Shown: one piece after another, positions 27,309 to 34,473 of the stretch
How the letters are laid out: the number at the start of each line of letters is the position of its first letter
How positions within the stretch are numbered: position 1 is the stretch's first letter
Assembly: GCF_023278185.1 (NCBI RefSeq)
Contig: NZ_CP066356.1
Coordinates: 8,672,001-8,736,000 of the forward strand
Length of the DNA: 64,000 bases
Direction of reading: 5' to 3'
DNA from: Bradyrhizobium elkanii USDA 76
GTDB taxonomy: Bacteria; Pseudomonadota; Alphaproteobacteria; Rhizobiales; Xanthobacteraceae
The notes under the pieces: model-generated
Told to the model about the DNA's origin: nothing
Databases searched by the model: none
Seen by the model: only the letters and a program-made list of their open reading frames with translations
Translations under genes and position numbers: made by a program

Positions 27309-28025
27309 TCAGTTCAATGGTGTGATGCGCAGCATTTCGCCCTCGAGCCACGCCTGGGCGGGCCGGTTGCGCAAGCTGTCGGCGATTTCTTCCGCCGTCT
27401 GGTAGTAGCCGTCGATGGCGAGCAACTCGGCTTCGATCCTCTGGCAGAAGATGCGGGCCGCCGAATTGCCGTTGATGCCGGCCATCGCGCGGCCGCGCAG
27501 CGTGCCGTAGACATGGATCGAGCCGCCGGCGACGATCTCGGCGCCGGAGCCGACCGAGCCGAGCACGGTGACGTCGCCCTCGGCGAACACGATCGACTGG
27601 CCGGAACGGACCGGGCTCTCCAGCAGCAGCGACGGCAGCTTGGTCTTGTCCTTGTCCTTGGTTTTTTCCTGCACCTGCGGCTTCTGCGGCTCGACATGGG
27701 TGATCGCGCAGGCCCGGCCGCCGGTCAGGAGCGGCGGCATGTTGGCGCCGAGCTTCGATTCGTCGACGCCCTCGATGCCGAGAATGCGGATATTGCGCTC
27801 AGCGAGGCTACCGATCAGATGCGCGATCGCGGTCTGGCTGAGGTCGACCGCCGAAAGGTCGAGCACGATGGGCTTGCCGGTGAAGAAGCCCGGCGACTTC
27901 GCCAGCGTCGCGTCGATCTCGGCCAGCCAGGACACCACGGGCACGACCGGCGAGAAAACGAACGCAACGTAGGAACGGCCGCGCATGCGGACCTGCTGAC
28001 GTGCGACCTGTTGAGTTGCGTCCAT
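27309..28025 (-). CDS. minC: septum site-determining protein MinC
   Basis: The 238-residue protein has an N-terminal MinC_N domain with the VLDLSAVDL core, a Lys/Asp-rich linker (KDKDKTKL) and a C-terminal beta-helix domain with GSVGSGAEIVAGGSIHVYG and RGRAMAGINGN. It inhibits FtsZ polymers. It is the first gene of minC-minD-minE-hypothetical. A CtrA-type box lies 51-65 bases upstream of the start. Confidence 0.96.
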   Translation of the reverse strand: MDATQQVARQQVRMRGRSYVAFVFSPVVPVVSWLAEIDATLAKSPGFFTGKPIVLDLSAVDLSQTAIAHLIGSLAERNIRILGIEGVDESKLGANMPPLLTGGRACAITHVEPQKPQVQEKTKDKDKTKLPSLLLESPVRSGQSIVFAEGDVTVLGSVGSGAEIVAGGSIHVYGTLRGRAMAGINGNSAARIFCQRIEAELLAIDGYYQTAEEIADSLRNRPAQAWLEGEMLRITPLN

Positions 28026-28075
28026 CGCCCCTGACTCGGTTGTCTTGTCGAATGGTTAACAATCGGACCGCATGG

Positions 28076-28090
28076 TTAATCAAAGGTTAA
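28076..28090. promoter_or_regulatory. CtrA-type binding box (TTAA-N7-TTAA) upstream of minC
   Basis: TTAATCAAAGGTTAA has the exact CtrA consensus spacing of seven bases between two TTAA half-sites. A third GGTTAA is at 28054-28059. CtrA is the alphaproteobacterial cell-cycle regulator; in Sinorhizobium meliloti minCD is a reported CtrA target, which supports the reading. The box could occur by chance. Confidence 0.5.
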
Positions 28091-28717
28091 CGCGGTCAGG
28101 GTTTTCACCGATTTGGACAGCGCTCGCCCGGGGGCCTCAAAACGCGCTTTGGCGTTTGAAAAGCTGTGGAATTGGAGGAGATGCGGCCGCGTTTTTGAGC
28201 TGGATCAATTTTCTTCGCGCCGATGGGATTATTTCACGAGCGTTTGCAGGCGACGTCATGACCCATTCCAGCTGGATTGAGATCCTGCGGTGCCCGAAAT
28301 GCCGACGCACGGGTTAGGCTGAGCTTTCGGAGGTCGCCCCGCTTCGCAACCGAATTGTTCGGGTCTCGGAGGAATTCGAAGTTCGCACCGACGAGCGCGG
28401 CGACGATTTCCAGTGCCGAGCTTGCAAGCTGCCAGCCCTGCCATGACAGAGGATGCCTTGGCTCGCAGCTGCCAATCACCCAATCACGAGGTCGACGCCG
28501 CAATCAAACTGCACCTGCGGGAGTTTGCGCCAGCGGCGTGAGGCGTGTCATCCGCCGCCAGGCACCACGTGGCGGCGGCGTTCCTCGTTGCACCGTCACG
28601 CGTATGGCAGGCCGCGAGCGCCGCTCCAATAATTATTGGCGGTGTAAGGTGCTTCACATGCAACTCGCAAGCGATGAGGTTGAATTGTGCGAACGACTTG
28701 TGCAGGAGGAGAACTCT
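28091..28717. other. gene-free region upstream of a small Cys-rich gene
   Basis: About 630 bases with no supported gene. The frame of the next gene is open upstream to 28277, but that extension is Arg/Ser-rich without domain features. It contains the palindromic repeat copy at 28552-28580. Confidence 0.5.
28552..28580 (+). repeat. 29-base palindromic repeat, left copy flanking the Cys-rich gene
   Basis: CCGCCGCCA and TGGCGGCGG pair around the loop GGCACCACG. The copy at 29202-29230 is identical at 27 of 29 positions and in the same orientation. The pair brackets the gene at 28718-29128. Confidence 0.65.
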
Positions 28718-29128
28718 ATGTCCACGTATGTGACAGGCTTCACAAGAGACGCCAAATCCCAGAACGTTATCGAGTTCGCGTCTGACCTGGCCCCGGACAC
28801 CTGGATATCGATACCGCGGGGCCTGATCGAGAATATCAAGGAATTGCCCGGCAAGGCGGCACAAGGCGCTCACATCAGGGTGGGCATCAAGCTCGCGGAG
28901 CCGACCTCGCCTGAGGGAAAAGTCTTGGCAGCACTGACCGACGGGCTCAACACCGCGATCGTCTCGCTTTCGCGGAAGGTCGCCCCCGCCCTGGACAGCA
29001 CCGGCAAGGCAACGCACGCGAGCGACTCATGCATCCGTTGTCTCGAGGCCTGCAAGCTGATCGTCCTTCCTCCGGACGACCCATTTGCTCAGATTGCTTG
29101 CATGTTGGGGTGCGCGGATTGCCCATGA
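28718..29128 (+). CDS. hypothetical protein with mirrored C-terminal Cys motif (136 aa)
   Basis: The ATG follows an AGGAGGAG ribosome binding site. Residues 1-100 look like a small globular domain with no Cys. The last 32 residues carry six Cys in a mirror arrangement: CxxCxxxC at 105-112 and CxxxCxxC at 128-135, with 15 residues between. The protein ends one residue after the last Cys. This could bind an iron-sulfur cluster or zinc, or be a substrate for modification. No family recognised; codon use and ribosome binding site support a real gene. Confidence 0.7.
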   Translation: MSTYVTGFTRDAKSQNVIEFASDLAPDTWISIPRGLIENIKELPGKAAQGAHIRVGIKLAEPTSPEGKVLAALTDGLNTAIVSLSRKVAPALDSTGKATHASDSCIRCLEACKLIVLPPDDPFAQIACMLGCADCP

Positions 29129-29201
29129 GCTCCTGAAAGGGAGGCTGGGCTACCCGATCGGCATCTGCGCGGGTTCAACCAATCGACATGGCGCTTGCCG
29201 C

Positions 29202-29230
29202 CCGCCGCAAGGCACCACTTGGCGGCGGCG
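29202..29230 (+). repeat. 29-base palindromic repeat, right copy
   Basis: CCGCCGCAAGGCACCACTTG followed by GCGGCGGCG. It differs from 28552-28580 at two positions. It lies 73 bases after the stop of the Cys-rich gene. Confidence 0.65.
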
Positions 29231-29335
29231 AGCGGCACGAGCTTGCGCCGGACGCAACGGGCATCGATGTATTTGCTCTACGCCCGAGGAAGACCCGCGA
29301 CTTCGTCGCGGGCCTCCCGGGAAGGACTATGCCGA

Positions 29336-29596
29336 TCAGTGGACCGAACGGTCGGTGCGGGCAGCGGCCCGCGCGGTCGTCATCTGGTTGCGGGGCGTCA
29401 AGACGCTGAGCTGATGCGGCGTGGCCGACGTGGTCGCAACGGGGGCCTGCTCGCGGGCGTTGGCGGCGCCAATCACGCCGGCCTGCACGGCCGAGATCGG
29501 CAGGCCCGCAGCCTCGTAGGTCGGAAGCTCCGCAGCTGACGCGGCGGTTGCGATCGCGAGAGCGGCGGCAAGGGTGGAGAGGGAAATCTTGATCAC
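29336..29596 (-). CDS. small exported protein (86 aa)
   Basis: A GTG start at 29596 lies 6 bases after GAGGAG on the minus strand and opens a clear signal peptide (VIKISLSTLAAALAIATAAS, cleavage near SAAEL). The mature part starts ELPTYEAAGLPISAVQAGVI and is otherwise low-complexity. Short exported proteins with an E-L-P-T-Y-E start are common in Bradyrhizobium; none has an assigned function that I know. Confidence 0.7.
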   Translation of the reverse strand: MIKISLSTLAAALAIATAASAAELPTYEAAGLPISAVQAGVIGAANAREQAPVATTSATPHQLSVLTPRNQMTTARAAARTDRSVH

Positions 29597-30052
29597 GGAA
29601 GGCTCCTCAAATGGCACGTGAGAAGCAGAGTTAGTCAGCTATTATTGCGATGCAATATCAATATTACCGCACTGCACAAATAGTTGATCGCCGGCGCGCC
29701 AGGCGGGCACCAGCGGCCGTCGTGAACCGCTGCTCGATAGCTTCGGGCGTCGGGTATCGCCGCACGCTTCCTTGACCGTCCGAGAGAGAGCTCGGCGCGT
29801 CCGGGCTTGTCCCGGGCATGACGGCGCGGAAGAATCGGTTCATCCAAATGCGATTGCCCTGCGATCGACCCGATGCGTCGTTCGACCTTCCGAACCGATG
29901 ATGATGCAGGTCCACGTCGGGGTACTCAACAATGATGATCCGCCCTCCTAGAATAGCGGCTTGCTGTCCGCCTCACCGTGGTGCGATGACACCATCCTGA
30001 CGCGTAGAGCTCGGCGCAGTCGTCGGAATGTTCGCCTCATCCGGAGACACCA
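29597..30052. other. intergenic region with REP-like fragment
   Basis: No supported gene in 456 bases. At 29801-29824 is CCGGGCTTGTCCCGGGCATG, part of a palindromic motif resembling a dispersed REP-type element. The rest should contain promoters of the divergent flanking genes. Confidence 0.45.
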
Positions 30053-30289
30053 ATGCCGCGGTATTTTTTTCATATCCACGGCGGCCATTCAGTGCTCGAT
30101 GATGTCGGCCTGGATCTTCCCGACATTCTCGCCGCACGGACGACGGCGATTGAACTGAGCGGCGAGATACTCAAGCACGACGTGACGGAGCCATTCTTGC
30201 GTCATCTTCGCTGGCACGTCGAAATCAGCGACAGCCCCGAACCGGGCGGCCAGTCGCTGTTCGTCCTTCAGTTTTCCATTGCGGTATGA
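30053..30289 (+). CDS. DUF6894-type small protein (78 aa)
   Basis: It starts MPRYFFHIHGG, followed by LDDVGLDLPDILAARTTAIE, the classic opening of the small rhizobial DUF6894-type proteins (MPRYYFH...D..G..L.D...A...A). Function unknown. The family start and length fit the ATG at 30053. The next small gene begins 9 bases after its stop. Confidence 0.8.
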   Translation: MPRYFFHIHGGHSVLDDVGLDLPDILAARTTAIELSGEILKHDVTEPFLRHLRWHVEISDSPEPGGQSLFVLQFSIAV

Positions 30290-30298
30290 AGGTCCCGC

Positions 30299-30532
30299 AT
30301 GACAGCAAGACACATCTGGTACGTCTCCTTCGTTGATCAACGCGATGCGCCGCCCGACAGGCACGCACGAAGGACTGCGACATTCGTATCCGAACAGGAT
30401 GCGAAGCAGTTCACGAGGAAACTGGCGGAGGACCGGCGCATCGAGAGACTTTCGGCTGGAACGATCAACCCGTACCGGCCAAAACGGGTCATCGGATCCA
30501 GGGACATCGACCAGTGGCTTGGCAAGACTTAG
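30299..30532 (+). CDS. hypothetical protein (77 aa)
   Basis: A compact, basic protein starting MTARHIWYVSFVDQ, with ATFVSEQDAKQF and INPYRPKRVIGSRDI in the middle, ending in a WLG motif. The pattern resembles small conserved rhizobial proteins of unknown function. It follows the DUF6894-type gene closely and is likely cotranscribed. Confidence 0.65.
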   Translation: MTARHIWYVSFVDQRDAPPDRHARRTATFVSEQDAKQFTRKLAEDRRIERLSAGTINPYRPKRVIGSRDIDQWLGKT

Positions 30533-30612
30533 CCCACCATGGTGATCCGCAGACCCCATCGTGAAACGACGATCCATCTTTTAAAACGGCCGCGCCTGGA
30601 GAGTAGTTGCGA

Positions 30613-31029
30613 ATGCGAATGATGAAACCAAGCTGCTCCGTTCTTGCCGACCCACAGGGGATGACGCAAACCGTATTCCGATGTTTGGCCTGGGGTTTAG
30701 TCCTGGGCCTCTTCATCGTCACCGATACACCGCTGGCATTGCGTCCGCACACGTTGGTATCGGCGAACATCGATCGTTTCGCAGCTCTGTTCGTTATCGG
30801 GGTCGCCTTTTCGCTCGCCTATCCGAAGCACGTGCTGCCGATACTGCTCCTCCTGCTAGCCATCGTCGTCGGCTTCGAGCTCATCCAAAGACTGCTCCCC
30901 GACAGACATGGGTACGTGAAGGACATGCTCGTCAAAGGTGCCGGCTGCTGTGCAGGCGTTTTCATCGCAACTGCCTTGAGACGCTCGTTTTCGGCAATCT
31001 CCAGGCGAACAGGCAGCCCGTTGATCTAG
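30613..31029 (+). CDS. VanZ-like membrane protein
   Basis: The protein has three or four hydrophobic segments after residue 20 (LAWGLVLGLFIVT, FAALFVIGVAFSLAY, VLPILLLLLAIVVGFELIQ and a C-terminal one) and the FELIQ...GRH-like signature (ELIQRLLPDRHGYVKDMLVK) typical of VanZ-family proteins. In enterococci VanZ gives teicoplanin resistance; other members are uncharacterised. The start is uncertain: ATG codons at 30613, 30619, 30622 and 30661 are all in frame. Confidence 0.7.
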   Translation: MRMMKPSCSVLADPQGMTQTVFRCLAWGLVLGLFIVTDTPLALRPHTLVSANIDRFAALFVIGVAFSLAYPKHVLPILLLLLAIVVGFELIQRLLPDRHGYVKDMLVKGAGCCAGVFIATALRRSFSAISRRTGSPLI

Positions 31030-31082
31030 CCAAAATGTTCATCTCGCGCGAAGCTCGATGAAAAAATGCCGATCCGTCGCCG

Positions 31083-31739
31083 CTATTCGGCGGATGGAGA
31101 GCCGGCCGGCCCGGAATATGAGACGGCAAGCGTAGCAAGGACGGTCCTGTTGCTGATCTCGAGCTTGCGGAAGATGTGGTGCAGATGAACCTTGATGGTA
31201 CCGTCGGCCACCTTTAGACGGCGGCCAATCTCCTTGTTCGACAAGCCCTCCGACACCAAACGCATGATCTGACGCTCGCGGTCCGTCAGCACCGCAAGAT
31301 ATTTCTCCGGGATCGTCGTTTGCGCATAAGGGATGGCTTCTTCGTACGAGGGCGAAGGCAACGTCTTCTGGCCGTCGGCGACTTGCCGCAACGTCTGCAA
31401 GAGCGTCTCAGGCTCCTCCTCACTCAGAAGAACACCGCAAGCTCCCGCTGCTGCGAGCATGGCGAGATCGCGATCCTCAACCGAGGCGGCAAGAAACACG
31501 AGCCGCACACCAAGCGCCCCGGAATTTGCGACCTCGAGCATGGCCTGCCCAAAAATGTCGGGCATCGACATGTCCAAAATGGCGATGTCGGGCGCAAGGG
31601 TCTGCATTGCCTTGAAGCAGCTCGCAATATCATTGCAGCGCGCAACAACTTTGAAATCACGCTCTGCTTCGAGCAGGCAGTTCAGACCCAATAAAACGAC
31701 TGGATATCTACTGGCAATTACAACACGACTGAAATGCAT
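31083..31739 (-). CDS. LuxR/NarL-type response regulator
   Basis: The 218-residue protein has an N-terminal receiver-like domain with the Asp in IAILDMSMPD near residue 56 and a C-terminal LuxR helix-turn-helix (LTDRERQIMRLVSEGLSNKE then RRLKVADGTIKVHLHHIF). The acidic pair normally at the N-terminus is replaced (VVIASRYP) and the conserved Lys late in the receiver is Ser (GVLLSEEEP), so phosphorylation may be weak. No partner kinase is adjacent. Confidence 0.88.
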   Translation of the reverse strand: MHFSRVVIASRYPVVLLGLNCLLEAERDFKVVARCNDIASCFKAMQTLAPDIAILDMSMPDIFGQAMLEVANSGALGVRLVFLAASVEDRDLAMLAAAGACGVLLSEEEPETLLQTLRQVADGQKTLPSPSYEEAIPYAQTTIPEKYLAVLTDRERQIMRLVSEGLSNKEIGRRLKVADGTIKVHLHHIFRKLEISNRTVLATLAVSYSGPAGSPSAE

Positions 31740-32201
31740 TTCCGATCAACCCTCAGTCCCCCTCCAGTTCAGATCGGCGCCCAAGTCATCAATAAGCTAC
31801 TCTAATATGAGACATTCCAGTAAGGTTTTGTTGTCGCTTGGTCCCGTGAATTTACTGCCTGGAGCGCCGCAACGAACATGGTTCACAACGTGTAATCGCG
31901 GCAGCAACCGGACGCACCCCAAGCGAGCGTCCGTCGGCAAGGACCGAGAGATCGCCCTCGCCAAGTTGGCGGCCCCCAAATGCCTATAACCAACGGTATA
32001 TAGGGATATTGGGGATTAGCATCTAACATTCGTAAATATTTTCTGAGTGGGTTAAGCGCTTTTCGTCCCAGGTTTGTTCAGGCGACCAAATCTGAGGAAG
32101 CTTGTTTTTACGTCGTTCTTTTTAGCTGGGCGGGCCACCAAAAATGAACCGGGTTCAACCCTTCAACCGCTTGTATCATTGTAGCGTCCGGGAGAGTTTC
32201 C
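31740..32201. other. long AT-richer divergent control region
   Basis: 462 bases between two divergent LuxR-type regulator genes. The composition is clearly lower in GC than the window average, especially 31990-32130 (GGTATATAGGGATATTGGGG and nearby). No gene is supported. It probably carries both promoters and perhaps binding sites of the regulators themselves. Confidence 0.5.
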
Positions 32202-33122
32202 ATGAGACGGCGATATCCTTTTGCCATTGCGCTGGTTGGTGAAAATAGTCTTCGCAAAGAAGGCCTTGCAAGAATTCTAAATTCGGAGAATTTTGTCCTA
32301 GCCTCAATAGACGATGCCGACGATTGGCCGAGCGACGAGGCGCTTCAGAACGTCCCCGCCAGTCAGGCATTGTTCCTCATTGTTCATAGCGGCGATGATT
32401 TTCGCTCGACAGTCGGGCAGATCGACTCGTTCAAGCGCCGCTGCGCGGATGCACGTGTCGCGGTTGTCGCGGATCACTTTCATCTGAGTGATCTGGTTGC
32501 CGCATTCCGGGCCGGCGCCACCGGCTATTTCATCGACGTGATGAACTGCGACGCGTTCATCAAGTCCATCGAACTCGTCATGATGGGCGGGACGGTATTC
32601 CCGCCGGCATTCTTGACGTCCGCTCTCGATAGCGAGAAACGCGACGTGGACGATGCCCCTGTACCCAACGATGACGATCGCGCCGTCGCGACGGCAGATG
32701 ACACGTTGGCTCAGCAACTTTCGCCGCGGGAAGTTTCAATCGTTCAGTGCTTGATTGAGGGCGATTCCAACAAGTGCATTGCGCGCAAGATCAAGATTGC
32801 CGAAGCCACGGTGAAGGTTCACATCAAGGCGATCCTTCGCAAGATCCGGGTTCAAAACAGAACGCAGGCAGCAATCTGGGGATTGAACCATCGATCTGCG
32901 GCCTGGTCGAGAAACAGCAGTTCGGCGCATCAGGTCGTTGACGTAACCGAGCGGCTTCTCCCGCCTGGCCGGGAAATTTCCAAGATCGCGAGAGCGGGCC
33001 GGCCGGTGCCACTTGGCGCGATCGACCATGCGGAGAACTACTTTGAAGCCTCCCTCGCCAACGGCCATACCCGCAAGGACATGAGCTCAAAAGTCGACGG
33101 GGCGATCCGACTGCGAAAATAG
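32202..33122 (+). CDS. LuxR-family regulator with degenerate receiver domain
   Basis: The 306-residue protein has a receiver-like N-terminal domain (about 1-125), a linker, a LuxR helix-turn-helix near residues 165-230 (LSPREVSIVQCLIEGDSNK, KIKIAEATVKVHIKAILRK) and an 80-residue tail without known domain. The phospho-acceptor Asp is missing: the strand that should end in it reads ALFLIVHSGDD, and the conserved Lys is replaced (GYFIDVM). It likely acts without phosphorylation, and stands just before galE and the biosynthetic cluster, making it a candidate cluster regulator. Confidence 0.82.
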   Translation: MRRRYPFAIALVGENSLRKEGLARILNSENFVLASIDDADDWPSDEALQNVPASQALFLIVHSGDDFRSTVGQIDSFKRRCADARVAVVADHFHLSDLVAAFRAGATGYFIDVMNCDAFIKSIELVMMGGTVFPPAFLTSALDSEKRDVDDAPVPNDDDRAVATADDTLAQQLSPREVSIVQCLIEGDSNKCIARKIKIAEATVKVHIKAILRKIRVQNRTQAAIWGLNHRSAAWSRNSSSAHQVVDVTERLLPPGREISKIARAGRPVPLGAIDHAENYFEASLANGHTRKDMSSKVDGAIRLRK

Positions 33123-33219
33123 CCGAGACTCGTCCGGTCTGGCGCATCGACATCACCGCGCGGGATGATTTCCCGCGCGCGGCGAGCATTGACCACGCAG
33201 ACGCGAAACGGAAGCGGAA

Positions 33220-34230
33220 ATGATCTTGTTGACCGGCGGTGCCGGCTATATCGGATCCCATATCGCTGTCGCGCTACTCGACGCCGGGCTCGATGTCGTC
33301 GCGGTCGACAATCTTTCCAACAGCAACAGCACCTCCCTCGAACGGATACGGGCCATCTGCGGACGATCGGTCATTTTCCGGCATGCCGATATCCGCAATG
33401 AAGAGGCGATCTACCAGATCCTGCGCGCCCATGACGTGACCGCGGTCATTCATCTCGCCGGCCTCAAGGCGGTGGGCGAGTCCAGCGCTCAACCCATGAC
33501 CTATTACGACAACAACGTCGTGGGAACGATGCGGCTCGTGTCGGCCATGACGCGAGCAGCCGTCAAGACGCTGGTCTTTAGTTCATCCGCAACCGTTTAC
33601 GGGACACCCGCGTACCTGCCGCTGGACGAGAAGCATCCTGTCGCACCGATCAATCCGTACGGCCGCACAAAATACTTCATCGAAGAAATCCTGAAGGATC
33701 TTCATGGGTCCGACAAGGATTGGCGGATTGCCATCTTGCGCTACTTCAATCCGGTTGGCGCCCACGAAAGCGGACTGATCGGAGAAGATCCTCTGGATGT
33801 GCCGAACAATCTGCTGCCGATTGTCGCACAAGTGGCGATCGGACGGCGTCCGAAGGTGCATGTTTGGGGAAACGACTACGATACTCCGGACGGCACCGGG
33901 ATCCGTGACTACATTCACGTTGTCGATCTTGCATCCGGACATCTGAGCGCCCTGAGCCAACTGAGGCAGCCCGGCCTTCTGACTGTCAATCTCGGAACAG
34001 GAAGCGGCAGTAGCGTCATGGACGTGATCCAGACATTCAAGGAAGTGAGTGGCCGGCCAGTTCCGTATGTGATCGACCAACGCAGGGTCGGTGACGTCGC
34101 AATCTGCTATGCCGATCCAACTCTCGCGAAGAACCTGTTGGGCTGGACATCAAAGCGATCCCTGACACAGATGTGTGCCGACCATTGGCATTTTCAGATG
34201 AAGAACCCGAATGGCTATCGCGGCGCGTAG
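33220..34230 (+). CDS. galE: UDP-glucose 4-epimerase
   Basis: The 336-residue short-chain dehydrogenase/reductase has LTGGAGYIGSHIAVALLDAG at the N-terminus for NAD, the catalytic Ser in SSSATVYG and the Tyr-x-x-x-Lys pair in NPYGRTKY. It interconverts UDP-glucose and UDP-galactose. A galactose donor is consistent with the exopolysaccharide cluster 12 kb downstream. The start has a GGAAGCGGAA region upstream. Confidence 0.95.
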   Translation: MILLTGGAGYIGSHIAVALLDAGLDVVAVDNLSNSNSTSLERIRAICGRSVIFRHADIRNEEAIYQILRAHDVTAVIHLAGLKAVGESSAQPMTYYDNNVVGTMRLVSAMTRAAVKTLVFSSSATVYGTPAYLPLDEKHPVAPINPYGRTKYFIEEILKDLHGSDKDWRIAILRYFNPVGAHESGLIGEDPLDVPNNLLPIVAQVAIGRRPKVHVWGNDYDTPDGTGIRDYIHVVDLASGHLSALSQLRQPGLLTVNLGTGSGSSVMDVIQTFKEVSGRPVPYVIDQRRVGDVAICYADPTLAKNLLGWTSKRSLTQMCADHWHFQMKNPNGYRGA

Positions 34231-34473
34231 GTGGCGAAAGCCGTCTGCGTCTTGCGCGAGCTAGACAACTGCTCTCATCGCCAAGCTCAAGTAGCGCCGC
34301 TGCCTCGTGACGTCACCACCCACCAATGCCCGCAATCGGCAGGATGGCAGGATGACGCACCGACTCTTGGCTAATCCCTAATTGCTGCCTTCACTTGCTG
34401 TACAGCAAGGCATCTTCGGGAGCGGCGCGCTATGGTTGTGCGAGCCGACTTGCGTTGTTCAAGGTAGGACGGA

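Noticed and set aside
28277..28717. N-terminal extension of the Cys-rich protein
   Set aside because: The extension is Arg/Ser-rich without domains, crosses a palindromic repeat, and a strong ribosome binding site sits at the downstream ATG.
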